A DNA stretch of 64,000 nucleotides from Gonatopus flavifemur (Eukaryota > Arthropoda > Insecta > Hymenoptera > Dryinidae): contig JAFFJZ010000007.1 of the NCBI GenBank assembly GCA_018340375.1, positions 8,246,001 through 8,310,000 on the forward strand, read 5' to 3'. Positions 24,121 through 35,864 of the stretch are shown here, piece by piece; within the stretch, counting starts at the first letter, position 1, and every line of letters begins with the position of its first letter. Position numbers and translations under genes: made by a program. The notes beneath the pieces are model-generated. The model worked only from the letters and a program-made list of their open reading frames with translations. It was not told the origin of the DNA and ran no database searches.

Positions 24121-25119
24121 AAATTTGGAAACAATATTTCTCTCTTACACTTTTAGAAAAATTTGCCTGAAACTTGATGAGAATATTATGGAGTTTTTTT
24201 CACAAACAATTCATTAAATTTCATGATAAAATATTGAATTCAATAATTTAATTTTTAATGTTGAGAATTGTCTTCTTAATTTTGATAAAATATTTCTGAA
24301 ATTAAATCGACAATTGTTGAATTTCGGAAGGAAATTTTGAACCTTCAGCATTGATATTGGATTTAAGAATTATCATTCAGAGAAATAATTTAGAGAAATA
24401 ACTGGTGAATTCTTTTTCTCATAATAAAACATTAACGCATAGATTTCAGATTTTTTATTACACCCATCAATACTTTCAATACACAAAATGGAACATTGAG
24501 TACCTCCAAGGACTTTCTCCACACGTTAAATTCTCTTGAACCAAAAGAACATTAAAAAAATGCAAATAAATACTCGGTAGAATTTTAGACTCCGAGAGAG
24601 GAAGTAATCAAGTACATAAAAGAACGAGGACATTTTTTCTTACTATCACATAAATCCTTTGATGAATTTTCCAATCGAACGATCTTCTCTTCAAACTGCT
24701 GTGAAAATTGAATATAAATTGTTCCCTGCAAGCATAAAGTCTACTCTTTTGAAAAGTAATTTCAAAAGTAAACAAAATCTTCCAAGGTCACAATATAAAA
24801 ATCAACATAGATATTGTCGAAGATAGAAAATTCACCACGAATATGTTGCATACGATACCACTCTCGTAATAAAATCCCTGCGCAAAACAGAGGATGATCA
24901 ATGTTCCGTGTTATCCTTCGTGTTAAACACATGAAGCCCTTCCACATATTTTCTCAATTCTTCAGGTTAAATGAACGTAACATGTACAAAGTACATACAA
25001 ACAATTCCCTAGGGATTGACAAGAAAGGATGTTCGCGTTTTTTTTTTCACAACCCTCTCAACCTTTTTTTTGGCTCTGTAGAATCATATCGTAACAGCGG
25101 AGATGGCGTATCGCAATGA
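24121..25119. other. No gene seen
   Basis: Unique AT-rich sequence with no structure I can support. Confidence 0.5.
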
Positions 25120-25437
25120 CCCAAGCAGCAACAGAATTTCAAAGTATATACGAAGTAGAAACGTTCGTAGAATGTACGGATGAGATACGAAGAACACATA
25201 ATGAATGTTCATAGAATGTTCGAATGAGACTGTTTTAAATATACTTAGAACGTATGCAGTACATTCGAAATCTACGATATACATTAAATCGACGTTCAAT
25301 CAACGTGCTGTCGTATATCCGGTTACATACGTTCGATAAATATGCATAGCACCTATAGAACGGTCTCATTCGAATGTGCAGAGAACATATTTCGAATATT
25401 CGAAGAACGTTCATAGTGTATTCTGGTGCTGCTTGGG
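25120..25437 (+). mobile_element. CCC/GGG element with GA duplication (CAGCAACAGAA family)
   Basis: It starts CCCAAGCAGCAACAGAATTT and ends AATTC-less inverse ATTCTGGTGCTGCTTGGG. GA precedes (25118-25119) and follows it (25438-25439). The arms pair over most of the 318 bp: GAATGTTCATAGAATGTTCG and GAACATATTTCGAATATTCG-like blocks face their inverses. A decayed inverted copy lies at 6969-7287. Confidence 0.8.
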
Positions 25438-25898
25438 GAACTTCGAAGCTATATCATAGAAACTGCTCCCCACACTGAATACATCTGTGAGAAAACTGGA
25501 AACAAAACATATATCTAACAAGTTGCGTCGAATTCGTACGACTGAATTTTTCTTCTGTAGTAGATATTTTCATTTTACAGGTGGGTAAAAAAGGGACAGA
25601 GTGAGAATTCATTCCACAAGAATTATGCAATAGAGGATCCAATAAATATGTTTGTATCCTTTTTCTGGATCTCTTCGAGAGAAATTTCGAAGGGTCTGAA
25701 ACAATTTTAGATTTCTTATTGCAGATATCTTTAAAATATCTTGAGAGATATCCAATAATGTTGCATAGGACATTTTTCAGACAATCTTTGAGATATCTTC
25801 CACGAAAATGTTCATTGGGGAGAGTAGAGTACAATGTGATGTGAAAAACAATCTGATACTTCTACTCGATTTAGAAGAACACACTTCTTTAATAGCAG
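25438..25898. other. No gene seen
   Basis: Short unique spacer between two elements. A 126-codon minus-strand frame at 25454-25834 shows no domain. Confidence 0.4.
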
Positions 25899-26150
25899 CC
25901 CAAGTAGAAATCTGACAAGGCATTGTCTAGTCAATATGAGGCCCCTGTAGGGATTTCATAGGGAACTTCTAGTTGAGATAAACTAGCAAGTTACTCACCG
26001 GTTACTTACAATATATATTAGACAAGTGAAACTCTCAAAAAACTATGGACGATTTTTTATAAGTATATCTAGACTGTTACTACACTTGTAAGCCTCGTCA
26101 GAAATCATTGAAGCCCTTTCAAGATTTATTTGCCAGAAGATGGCAGTGTA

Positions 26151-26975
26151 ATCTATGAGCCTGTGTGAAAATTGCAGTTCGGTTGACAGATGTGAGGTTA
26201 AATTTATGTGATCAAAAAATGGATGAATTATTTTTGTGAAATGTGTGGTGGTTATTTCTTGAATAATGTGTATCAAAAAATCTGTTAGTAAGTGCAAAAT
26301 GAATTAGTAAATCAGTCATAGCTGTTGTAACATGTCAAAAAATCGTAATTTGCTGATGTGGTGAAAATGAATTCTATTCAAATACACGACAATATCAACA
26401 ACAACAATATCAATATCAATCAATATCAATATTGATTTACATCAATATTCCTCGGAAAAAAAAACTCACATTAAATTTCTCAAAACTCACATTTCTCAAA
26501 GAACTCACATTAATTTTGTAATAATATGAGTCACAAAGAACTCATTTGATCAAAAATATTCCAAGCGAATGTTTAGAATGAATTTCAAAAAGCTTGAATT
26601 ATTTACTTGAAGCGCGTTGGATGATTTTACTCTTCAAATTGAAGAGTATTCTTGAAGTTGAAATTTTCAAATTTGAGAAAAAAGCCTTATGTTCTGAGTT
26701 GAATTTGTTGTTAGGGTGATTATAAACTTGTAGGAAGAGTTTGAAAGTTGGGTGGGATCTATATTGATCAGGAAAGTCCAAATCGTGTGGCAAAAGTTAG
26801 AAAATCTGTCAACTTAGCTCACGGCACATGGATATTCTATCAGCTTTTCTTCACTAAACGAAATCTAGGCAGGAGAAATGTATCAAAATTTAGTAAAATC
26901 AAGTTGGTACAGAGTAAGAGAGGACAGATATATTCATTGAATTTTATTGGTCATTATAAAAATGTTGATAAATAA
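26151..26975 (+). repeat. Left arm of a large inverted repeat
   Basis: It pairs with 27188-27938 (minus). Over the inner 250 bp I count only about a dozen differences. The left arm is longer because it holds a CAATAT-rich insertion (about 26385-26455). Together with a loop of about 210 bp (26976-27187) the structure spans 1.8 kb. The outer ends read AATCTATGAGCC and GGCTCATAGATT. No recognisable protein is encoded. Confidence 0.85.
26748..26975 (+). other. 75-codon open frame in the left arm, conserved in the right arm
   Basis: A frame with no ATG start (begins TTG) runs to a stop at 26973-26975. The right arm encodes the same frame at 27195-27422 on the minus strand with four substitutions in 75 residues (His/Tyr, Ile/Val, Leu/Phe, His/Tyr). 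It is Lys/Arg-rich and I do not recognise it. Identity of the arms alone explains the conservation, so this is not evidence of coding. Confidence 0.25.
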
Positions 26976-27187
26976 GGAAAGGCTATAGAAGATCCAATGT
27001 GTCGTCTTTTAATATTTTTGTTCCAATAATGTTGTATCATGTTCCTCCAAATAAATGTTATTATATTTATGAAACAGGTTCAATACTCATGTTTCCTCAA
27101 CCTACTAGTGAAAAGATACAAAAATGCACACAATACAAAATCATTGAAACAAAAATATTGAGAGACGATAAATTGAGTCATACATAG

Positions 27188-27938
27188 CCTTTACTTATTT
27201 ATCAACATTTTTATAATAACCAATAAAATTCAATGAATATATCTGTCCTCTCTTACTCTGTACCAACTTGATTTTACTAAATTTTGATACATTTCTCCTG
27301 CCTAGATTTCGTTTAGTGAAGAAAAACTGATAGAATACCCACGTGCCGTAAGCTAAGTTGACAGATTTTCTAACTTTTGCCACACGATTTGGACTTTCCT
27401 GATCAATATAGATTCCACCCAACTTTCAAACTCTTCCTACGAGTTGATCATCACCCTAACAACGAATTCAACTCAGAAAATAAGGCTTTTTCCTCAAATT
27501 TGAAAATTTCAACATGAAGAGTACTCTTCGATTTGAAAAGTGAAACCATCCGTCGAGCTGCAAGTGAATAATCCAAATTTTTTGCAATCCATTTTTAACA
27601 TTCTTTTGACATATTTTTAATCAAATGAGTTCTTCATGACTCATATTTATTACAAAATTAATATGATCTCTGAGTTTTTGTCTAGAAGTACTGATGTAAG
27701 TATTTGAAGAAAATTCATTTTCACTTCATCAACAAATTACGATTTTTTGACGTGTTACAACAGCTATGACTGATTTGCTAATTCATTTTGCACTTACTAA
27801 CAGATTTTTTGATACACATTATTCAAGAAATAACCACCACACATTTCACAAAAATAATTCATCCATTTTTTGATCACATAAATTTAACCTCACATCTGTC
27901 AACCGAACTGCAATTTTCACACAGGCTCATAGATTATT
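27188..27938 (-). repeat. Right arm of the large inverted repeat
   Basis: Inverse copy of 26151-26975; it lacks the CAATAT insertion of the left arm. Confidence 0.85.
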
Positions 27939-28515
27939 ATATTCAACCGACGGATGATTGAATCGGATAAACACGTCACTTTAATTGATCTTTTCTATTG
28001 CATCGCGTAGGTACCGGTTTAGATTAGGTCGTTAGGGCGCTAGGATAGTAGATCCCGCAACATTAGGTAGGAATTGGTTTAGGTAGGTTCGATTCTCTCC
28101 GAGGTTTTCAATATTCTCTCCATCGCATTGAGCACGAAGTGAACGTTGGTGGTAATCTGCAAGTGTCTCCTCTGAAACATGATTTTTGCTCAGAATTCAA
28201 TTTTTTATTTTCCACAACATTTTGGGCCAAAGCATGCATATTTTACTGGATAATCATTGTTGATGTATCATTATAACTTCACAATTTTTTTGGCATATAA
28301 TTGCTGTCAAAAACTTGTTGGTAATTGCTAGTATTTTGAGAGTAACTAAATAGTAACTGACCAGTACCTTGTGAATTCCACTAGCAAGTGCCTCATAACA
28401 CACAGCGTTACATTACGAATAAGTACCTGGTGAGTTTTCCTCAAAAGGCCCTCCTCAGGAGTATAGAAAAACTCACGAGGCACTAGCCATTGACTAGGCG
28501 TAATCTCTACTTGGG

Positions 28516-29591
28516 AGTATCACAGTTGGGAATTTATTCCTTTATTTATTTATTCATCCCTAACGGGACAAGCCTTACAAGAATTGCGATATATAATAAT
28601 TACCATATATACAACAATTGAGATCAGAGCTAAAAAAATGTACTCAATCACGACTTTCAAGTAACGAATCCACATAAATTTGTCTTGAAACCATCTATCT
28701 TCATAATTCTGGAATATGATACGTTAAAAAAGTCAGCAAATATACACTAAGACGCTTATTGTTCTCTTTTCTCAGTGGTATCATTCATTCCAGATCCTTG
28801 CCCTTGAAGATGTTAAAATGGACTCGTGGGGGAGAAGGAAGAATTTATTGCTCCGATTGTGTATCGTTATTCTTCGTAAATCAAAAGCAAAAGTTAAAAC
28901 TCCGGCCATTAAATATTTTTCGGAGATTATCAATGCTTCGTATTCGCAAGGATGCCTCAGAAAATCAATTAAGCATCTACAACTGGGAATAATATTAGAA
29001 AATGTTCTCTGATGAATAAGAGTATATCGAAGAATAATGATCGGACGCGAACAAAGAGAACTCGCTGCAAATTATGAATAATGTATAACGGGGATGAGGA
29101 AGAAAACCAGTTTTTCAGTTGGTTTCTTGATAATCAAAACTCTCAAGGAATTCTTGTGAATTATTCGTTCAACATGAAGATGAAGTGTTGATCTCTTTAT
29201 TAATACTCAACAATTTCATATTCAAATGATTGAATTCCAACGGCATCACAATTTATAATTCTAAAATTTCGTTTATCAATCTCTCCTCATTGAGTCAATG
29301 AATCGTATCACAATATTGTTACCGAATGAGAAGGGGTACGATAAGGAAACTGAATTCGTGAATCGAAAGACAACAAGAAAGTACTAGACGCATCGAAGCT
29401 TTTTATACATTCCTCCGAAGAAGACAGAACAGGAGAGAAAGCTTTCGCATAAATTCTAACGGCCGCCACACTCCTGGAAGTCTCTTCTTACCCTCTTCTC
29501 CTCCGTTGAAAGTGTTATCGAATCCGCAATTAAAAAGTTCCACAACTAATTTCAATTTAATCGCACAGTACTTGGTCTAGACTGAGTATCC

Positions 29592-29643
<52 letters not shown>

Positions 29644-31239
29644 ATCAACCTTCCCTCATTTGCTCACTATGAGAAACTTCTTCCGAGCATCAAAGACTTA
29701 TTTTGGGACAAAAAGGATGAAAGAGATTCAACAGGGACAGTTCACAGCGCACAACTCTCGTCGGACATCGTGTTCGCCCGAAGGTTTCCTTCTTGGACGA
29801 GGAGAATCAATCGATTTTCTTCTATCCTTTGGGTATAGATTAGTCAGGATTTCGTGCTAAAATCATGTAAATATTCACACCATATGAAATAATGTCTCCA
29901 GCAGGGAGGTATATTAAATCTTTCATCAAAACAAGTCGAAAAAGTGATTATTATTCATGTCAGGGCGACGATATTTCATTACACTCTCAGTCCATCGAGA
30001 ACATTTCTTCTTGTCATAATTATCATGAAACTTGATTTATGTCTTAACTTCATGTTCTTGAAGTTTGAATCGTTTATTGAAACGAAACGAAAATTCAAGC
30101 TCACAGAATCTGATGAATCATTGGTGTTTATCTTCTCGAATGAACTCCTTGGAATTGGAAACATCGTTCAAAGAAAGTACTATAAGATGTGAGGTCTTCA
30201 ACAGCTGATTATTTTGTTCATTCGATTGACAATTCGTTCCTATCTTTTTTTTTATTACTTTTTCCTAGGCCGTGCAGTGAAATCCTTCATTTCGAATTGA
30301 AATAAATTAGAATTCTAATCATCCTTTCTATAGTCCTCATCAACAGCCTGTTTAATCCCAACGTTGATCGTATTACAACAGTGTGCTGAAATATATTCAA
30401 CATCACTCGAAGGACAGGCAATGAGAAGTCACGGAAAAGTTAAGAAGTTTTAATTCCCGTTGAAAACAAACACCCTATGAAGGAGAGGGTAGCATATACA
30501 TTGAATCCATGAAAGAATGAATTCTTGTCGCAAGAGCTTTTATGGGCTCCCCATTCCCCTTGGACAAAGCTATGAAAAATTCGAGTAAAAAGTTTCGGGG
30601 TGTATAAAAGGGCGTCATTCTTTTCCCCTCCGTCTCTTCTTTCCTCTCTTGTTTGCTTGCTTATCGCTCTTCACCTCCTCATTCCTCCTTATCCCACTCC
30701 ACGTAATTAAGGCGTGACAGATAAAATGCGTCGTCTCTCCCTCTCGGTCTGAACTTGGGGAGAAGAGGTGCGAAAGCTAGTAGTTTTTAACGCTTTACGA
30801 CCAAATGTATTGCGGCATGCTGGCTGTCGTAAAAAAAACTAGAGAGGCGGGGGAAATATAACGCAAGCACGTTTTCGATGAGTCTTTCTGTTTTTTCCTA
30901 ACCGAGGAGGAAAAAGACTTCGGAAATTATCTACTTCTTTCTCCTTTCCATCTTCATTCACGCTTTCCAAGGGAAAACTACTTGTACAACATCATCCAAA
31001 GAATGAAAGTTAGCGCGATTAAAAAGTTAGTTTGTTAATATGCCGTTTCTTCATTATACATTTTCTTTTTTTTCCCTCGCCTTCGTTTCTGGAATGCTTA
31101 ATTAAAGTTTGAAGGTTCGAAGAAATAATAAGCATGGATATGAAACGATTAATACGGTGATTCTTTTGAGATCTCGTTATTAAGGCGCCTCGTGTGTCGA
31201 GAGATGGGAAAGGGCATGAAGATGCACGAAGAGAGAAAT
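28516..31239. other. No gene seen; one CT microsatellite
   Basis: Unique sequence. 30590-30700 has TATAAAAG followed by a pyrimidine-rich stretch, which I do not regard as enough for a promoter. Nothing else is supported. Confidence 0.45.
29594..29641. repeat. (CT)n microsatellite, about 24 units
   Basis: Uninterrupted CT dinucleotide repeat. Confidence 0.95.
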
Positions 31240-31740
31240 TTGTGGTAGCAAATTTTTTGCTGTCATAGCGATCTTCCCTATTCCAAATGTCCTACAGATA
31301 ATTTTCTGTCAGGATTTGGTCGGTTTTTGTCCCAGGCATGATGATTTCCGATAGAACCAGACAGAATTTTGACCGGAATCCGTCAGGTTTTGTTTGGCTT
31401 TGTCTGGCGTTCTAGCCTGTGCAGGATTTGGTCGGTTTTTGTCTCAGGCATGATGATTTCCGACGGAACCAGACAGGATTTTGACCGAAATCTGTCAGGA
31501 TCTGTCGGACATTTTTAATAGGGTTGTTCGCTACGACAGCGACTTTTTAGCCATGGCAGCGAAGAATGTTGACTGCTTCAGCAAAATTTCGGTATTATAT
31601 ACAGGATAGCGAACAAAATTTTGCTGAAGGAATCAACATTCTTCGCTGCCATAGCTAAAAACTCGCGATTTTTCTGATACCTAACAAGATCGCTATGATG
31701 ACAAATAGTTTGCTGTCACAGCAAAAAATTCGTTTCAAAA
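31240..31740. mobile_element. AGCAAA-array miniature element, split by a CCC/GGG element
   Basis: The left piece (31240-31275) and right piece (31524-31740) join as TAGCGATCTTGTTCGCTACGA, which aligns without a gap to CAGCAATCGTGTTAGCTACGA at about 905-925. The right piece carries the family block GGTATTATATACAGGATAGC. Confidence 0.7.
31276..31523. mobile_element. CCC/GGG element with TT duplication and an internal tandem duplication
   Basis: It starts CCCTATTCCAAATGTCC and ends GGACATTTTTAATAGGG. TT precedes (31274-31275) and follows it (31524-31525). Inside, a unit of about 80 bp (GGATTTGGTCGGTTTTTGTC ... CTGTCAGG) occurs twice, at about 31313-31395 and 31428-31500, with roughly 93% identity. 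Confidence 0.82.
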
Positions 31741-32395
31741 GGAACATATGTGACTGATACATATTTTCAGTTAATAACAATAAATCACATATCTGAGATT
31801 GCGCATTGGCGGAAATTGTGAATTCCTCAATGATTCCTGAAGGCTAAGACTGAAACAAACATCATCAAATGAAGGCTGAGAGTTCAAAAGGGCCTAGCCC
31901 ACACAAAATTCGGAATTGGTTCCAATTCATTTTCGTATTGTCATTCTAAGCCTTTATATCGAGGAGTTATCAAAACTTTCAATTTCGACGTAGTTTTCTT
32001 GTAATCGAGAGTCAAAATTTCCAAGGTCCTGACCCGAGTGGTCCTGAGGATTCAAAAGGGCCTAACCCCATACGTAGTGTTATGGAAAAACGATGTTTTT
32101 CATCGTTTCGGGTAGGTTTGCACGAAACCCTTTGTTTGAGAATGCCATCTATCAAAAGTGGTGCATACTTGAGTGTTCAGTTAACAACTTGGCGATCGCT
32201 TTTTGTTGATACTGTGAAATTCACCTACCCTATTGATCGGAATATTCTGAGTGGTATAAGTGTTGACGACTTTCAACGTGTATATCTGTTTCGCTACAAA
32301 TTGACTCTGAAAATTGCAAACGAGATGTTATTGCCCGAGTTATTTTGAGCATTTCGGCGTTTTATTCATAAGCGAATCTCATAAAACAGTGAAGT

Positions 32396-32681
32396 CTCAG
32401 ATAACACACAGAGAATTCTTTTTCAAGAGCAAGAATAGAACTCTTCAAGAATTCTTTCCGAACTAATGAATTCATATAGAGCTCTGGAGGAAATCAATCT
32501 GTCGGACATTAACAAGTTCTTTGAGAGTACTCAAACAATACTTCTGATATTCTCAAAGAGCTTGTTAATGTCCGACAGATTGAACTCCTCCAGAGCTCCA
32601 TATGAATTCATTAGTTCGAAAAGAGTTCTTGAAGAGTTCTATTCTTGCTCTTGAAAAAGAATTCTTCGTGTGTTATCTGGG
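32396..32681. mobile_element. 286-bp near-perfect hairpin, CCC/GGG element with GT duplication
   Basis: It starts CTCAGATAACACACAGAG (first triplet CTC, one base from CCC) and ends GTGTGTTATCTGGG. GT precedes (32394-32395) and follows it (32682-32683). The arms pair over almost the whole length, e.g. CTGTCGGACATTAACAAG with CTTGTTAATGTCCGACAG, leaving a loop of about 30 bp. Confidence 0.8.
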
Positions 32682-33414
32682 GTATGAGCGAAAAGAACAA
32701 AAAACGTCGTGACTCACGTCGCAAAGGGGAAAAGTATACTACAATCAGAGGTAAAGTTGTACGTTCGAAAGCTTCTCCTGCCGAACAGGTACCATGAAGA
32801 TAATTCAATATCATTTTGACTCGGTTTAGAATCTAAAAAGGCGCATCCAACATGGCGAACACGGATTTAAAAATCACTCGGATTGGCTTAAAACTAGTCA
32901 TTCGGGGGTTTCATGGGTCGCTGATTACGAATCCGTTAATAGAATTGACAAATCCAAAATGGCGGATCCAATATGGCAAACAATAAGTGGTCGGATTCCG
33001 AAGTGGTCTACTTTCCACTTCGGAAGTAGAGTCAATAACCGTGAAAATCACCAGATGAATACTTCCAAGCAAAAGTAGGTGAGTTTTTGAGTTTCGTCGA
33101 CTACCCTTTTAGTATTTGAAACATCAATTTAAATTTTGGATTTTTCACTTTGGATTCGAATTTAGTAAACCCCAAAACCTCCGAGTGGATGCGAGTGATT
33201 TTGAAATTCACGTCTACCATGTTAGATCTGCTGTTATGAATTTTGAACTTGTGACTTCAGATTCGGATTCAGTGACCCCAAAAATCTCGCATAAGAGGTT
33301 GTCAAGAGCATCCGACTGATTTTTGAGTGTAATTTGATCGAATCATCCCAGTGACTGCAAATGTTCATATGACTGTGGCACGATATCTTTGACTCACCGG
33401 AAAATTCTTTTTGC

Positions 33415-33577
33415 AAATTGAGGGTCCCCATGCAATAACCACGCAGGCGCTCGAGAAGCGGCAAAAGTATTGTCCAAGCCATGACGTCAAGGGTCGAAAA
33501 AAAAATTCGGAATTTCGAAAATCTAGAAATACTGGACAATAGGGCTTGAAAAATGAATATGAGTCTCCGTTGACGAC
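33415..33577 (-). repeat. Outer inverted repeat, left copy
   Basis: Pairs with 35258-35421 at over 95% identity by eye. Both copies read in the same frame on their respective strands; the peptide has no recognisable domain. Confidence 0.8.
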
Positions 33578-33905
33578 AATGCAATTGTTTATAACGTTAT
33601 TATGGAAATACTATTGACCAAAGAGAAACATTTTCTTGACAACAAAAGTTTCTTATCCTGCGATAATTAGATTTTGTACACAAAAATTTTTATCAAAACA
33701 CTTGTATTTTCATGAGTATCATAAGTATATTTAAATAAATTCACATGGCCTGTATTACATAAAGTATCAAATTTTTTAAACAACACATTATACAACAAAC
33801 AAACAATACATGTATTGTTTTTTAAACAATACATTTTATAATACATTTTCCTAATACGTTTGCAATTAACTTTGTAATGTTGTGCCTTTCACAAATCGAT
33901 TATTT

Positions 33906-34118
33906 TTATACCTTTTCCCCAACTTTAACTATTAATGCATGAAAAAATTCTTTTCCCTTTGGAGAGAGATATTTCATAAGATAATTTAAATCATTCTGTT
34001 TCTCTTCAGGAATGCCCACTGGTTCAGTGAGTGGTGCTCCGTCTAAATGCTGTACGGTTAATGATTGTTCTATGAAAAATGTTGTACCGTCCCGATTTTC
34101 ATAATTATTATGGAAATA
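33906..34118 (-). pseudogene. 70-codon open frame, captured gene fragment? (left arm)
   Basis: An open frame with no ATG at its start ends at TAA (33906-33908). It includes QHLDGAPLTEPVGIP and YLMKYLSPKGKEFF, a composition much more protein-like than the surroundings. I do not recognise it. Every one of the seven codon differences from the right-arm copy changes the residue, so there is no sign of selection for protein function. It may be the last exon of a gene captured by the element. Confidence 0.3.
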
Positions 34119-34147
34119 CTATTAACCAAAGAGAAACATTTGCTTGA

Positions 34148-34369
34148 CAAGAAAAGTTTCAACATAATTATTATGGAAATCGGGACGGTACAACATTTTT
34201 CATAGATCAATCATTAATCGTACAGCATTTAGACGGAGCACCACTCACTGAACCAGTGGGCATTCCTAAAGAGAAACAGAATGATTCAAATTATCTTATG
34301 AAATATCTCTCTCCAAAGGGAAAAGAATTTTTTGATGCATTAATAGCTAAAGTTGGGGAAAAGGTATAA
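34148..34369 (+). pseudogene. 73-codon open frame, captured gene fragment? (right arm)
   Basis: Inverse copy of the frame at 33906-34118, from just after a TGA (34145-34147) to TAA at 34367-34369. There is no initiator ATG in the first two thirds. It lacks the upstream part of any gene. A search of the 73-residue peptide against insect proteomes would decide between a captured exon and chance. Confidence 0.3.
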
Positions 34370-34693
34370 AAACAATCGATTTGTGAAAGGCACAACATTA
34401 CAAAGTTAATTGCAAACGTATTAGGAAAATGTATTATAAAATGTATTGTTTAAAAAACAATACATGTATTGTTTGTTTGTTGTATAATGTGTTGTTTGAA
34501 AAATTTGATACTTTATGTAATACAGGCCATGTGAATTTATTCAAATATACTTATGATACTCATGAAAATACAAGTGTTTTGATGAAAATTTTTGTGTACA
34601 AAATCTAATTATCGCAGGATAAGAAACTTTTGTTGTCAAGAAAATGTTTCTCTTTGGTCAATAGTATTTCCATAATAACGTTATAAACAATTG

Positions 34694-35257
34694 AATCGTT
34701 CATTCAAGAGAAATGAATACAGAATTTTGCGAAAATAGTTCGATATTCGAATTTTCTGACCCCAAAAACATAAACCCAGGTTTAAATATTGAGCGAACAC
34801 AATCTTTCCTACGGACCTTGATATTCAATTGATGAATGACGCAAAATGGTGAAAAATTTCGGTCGCGCGTTAATAAATAAACCGCTGTATTTCGCGAACT
34901 AAGAGTCCAATCGATCTGAAACTTTCCACAAAGTTTGTCCATATCCTAGTGAACAACTTTGTCGCTGGAAGTTTTTTGTAGCTCATACTTCCCCTGACAC
35001 TTTTTCAATGCAAAGCATGGAAAACAGGGTTTTCACTTCGGATTAAAAAATTGGTGATTTATTATCAACTTTTATGAATTTTTTATACACTGTTGTCTTC
35101 GGGGAAGTCTTACGAATCAGAATCCGGAAGATTCATCAAGATACATCGAAAAATGACCGAATTTGAACGAGTTTAATATTGGAAAACATTGATTTGTGGT
35201 GCGAAAGAATAGATAGTTTCTATTTTTTTTCTCGAAAACTACTGATCCTAGAGAAAA
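34694..35257. other. No gene seen; unique stretch inside the 5-kb composite
   Basis: Non-coding. A TTTTCTGACCCCAAAAACATAA stretch near 34756 resembles the minisatellite unit's GACCCCAAAAACC core. Confidence 0.4.
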
Positions 35258-35421
35258 ATCGTCAACGGAGACTCATATTCATTTTTCAAGCCCTATTGTC
35301 CAGTATTTCTAGATTTTCGAAATTCCGAATTTTTTTTCCGACCCTTGACGTCATGGCTTGGACAATACTTATGCCGCTTCTTGAGCGCCTACGTGGTTAT
35401 TGCATGGGGACCCTCAATTAT
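35258..35421 (+). repeat. Outer inverted repeat, right copy
   Basis: Inverse of 33415-33577. Confidence 0.8.
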
Positions 35422-35477
35422 CGTTCACTTGATGGGCCCACTCAAAAAACTCACATTTCTAATTTGATTGATATTTT

Positions 35478-35760
35478 CCCAGTAAACATTTTTCCCCTCA
35501 ACATTTGAATCATTCATTATGTTCTCTAAATGTTAACAGGAAGTTCTCTAATGCGTCGATTTCGGAAATCTTTTTGATGCCTTTCTCATGAGGCCTGGAA
35601 GTTATCAGAATGTGATCCAAGTCAACTTTCTGATAACTTCCAGACCTCATAAGAAAAGCATCAAAAAGATTTCCGAAATCGACGCATTAGAGAACTTTCT
35701 GCTAGCATTCAGAGCACACAATGAATGTTTCAAATGTTGAAGGGAAAAATGTTCACTGGG
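35478..35760. mobile_element. 283-bp near-perfect hairpin, CCC/GGG element with TT duplication
   Basis: It starts CCCAGTAAACATTTTTCCCC and ends GGGAAAAATGTTCACTGGG. TT precedes (35476-35477) and follows it (35761-35762). Arms pair over nearly the whole element, e.g. CGATTTCGGAAATCTTTTTG with CAAAAAGATTTCCGAAATCG, with a loop near 35610-35625. Confidence 0.85.
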
Positions 35761-35864
35761 TTCCCTGCGCAATGACGTTATGGAACGAATAGCTCAACAA
35801 GCAGACGTCAAGTGTTGGCTTGTTATCGTCTCATCAACGAAGAAGGAAGAATCTCGGAATTCTG

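Larger units (their letters stand above)
25899..28515. mobile_element. 2.6-kb CCC/GGG element with AG duplication, containing a large palindrome
   Basis: It starts CCCAAGTAGAAATCTGAC and ends ATCTCTACTTGGG. AG precedes (25897-25898) and follows it (28516-28517). Subterminal blocks also correspond in inverse: CTAGTCAATATGAGGC near the left and CACTAGCCATTGACTAGGC near the right, with AACTAGCAAGTTACTC against the inverse of CCACTAGCAAGTGCC. The ends resemble those of 36993-37121 (CCCTAGTAGAAATC). Most of the interior is the palindrome at 26151-27938; 27939-28300 is unique and contains nothing recognised. Confidence 0.72.
33582..34693. mobile_element. 1.1-kb palindromic foldback element, arms about 520 bp
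   Basis: The outer ends are CAATTGTTTATAACGTTATT and its inverse. The arms (33582-34103, 34168-34693) are about 97% identical and pair end to end. The spacer repeats the outermost block of the left arm (TTATTATGGAAATACTATT through AAGTTTC) as a third copy. AATT or CAATTG at both edges could be a 4- or 6-bp target duplication, but both are palindromic and thus ambiguous. It lies between the outer inverted copies 33415-33577 and 35258-35421. Confidence 0.82.

Noticed and set aside
30600..30640. TATAAAAG followed by a pyrimidine-rich tract, as a core promoter
   Set aside because: The initiator-like TCATT lies too close to the TATA motif and no exon follows.
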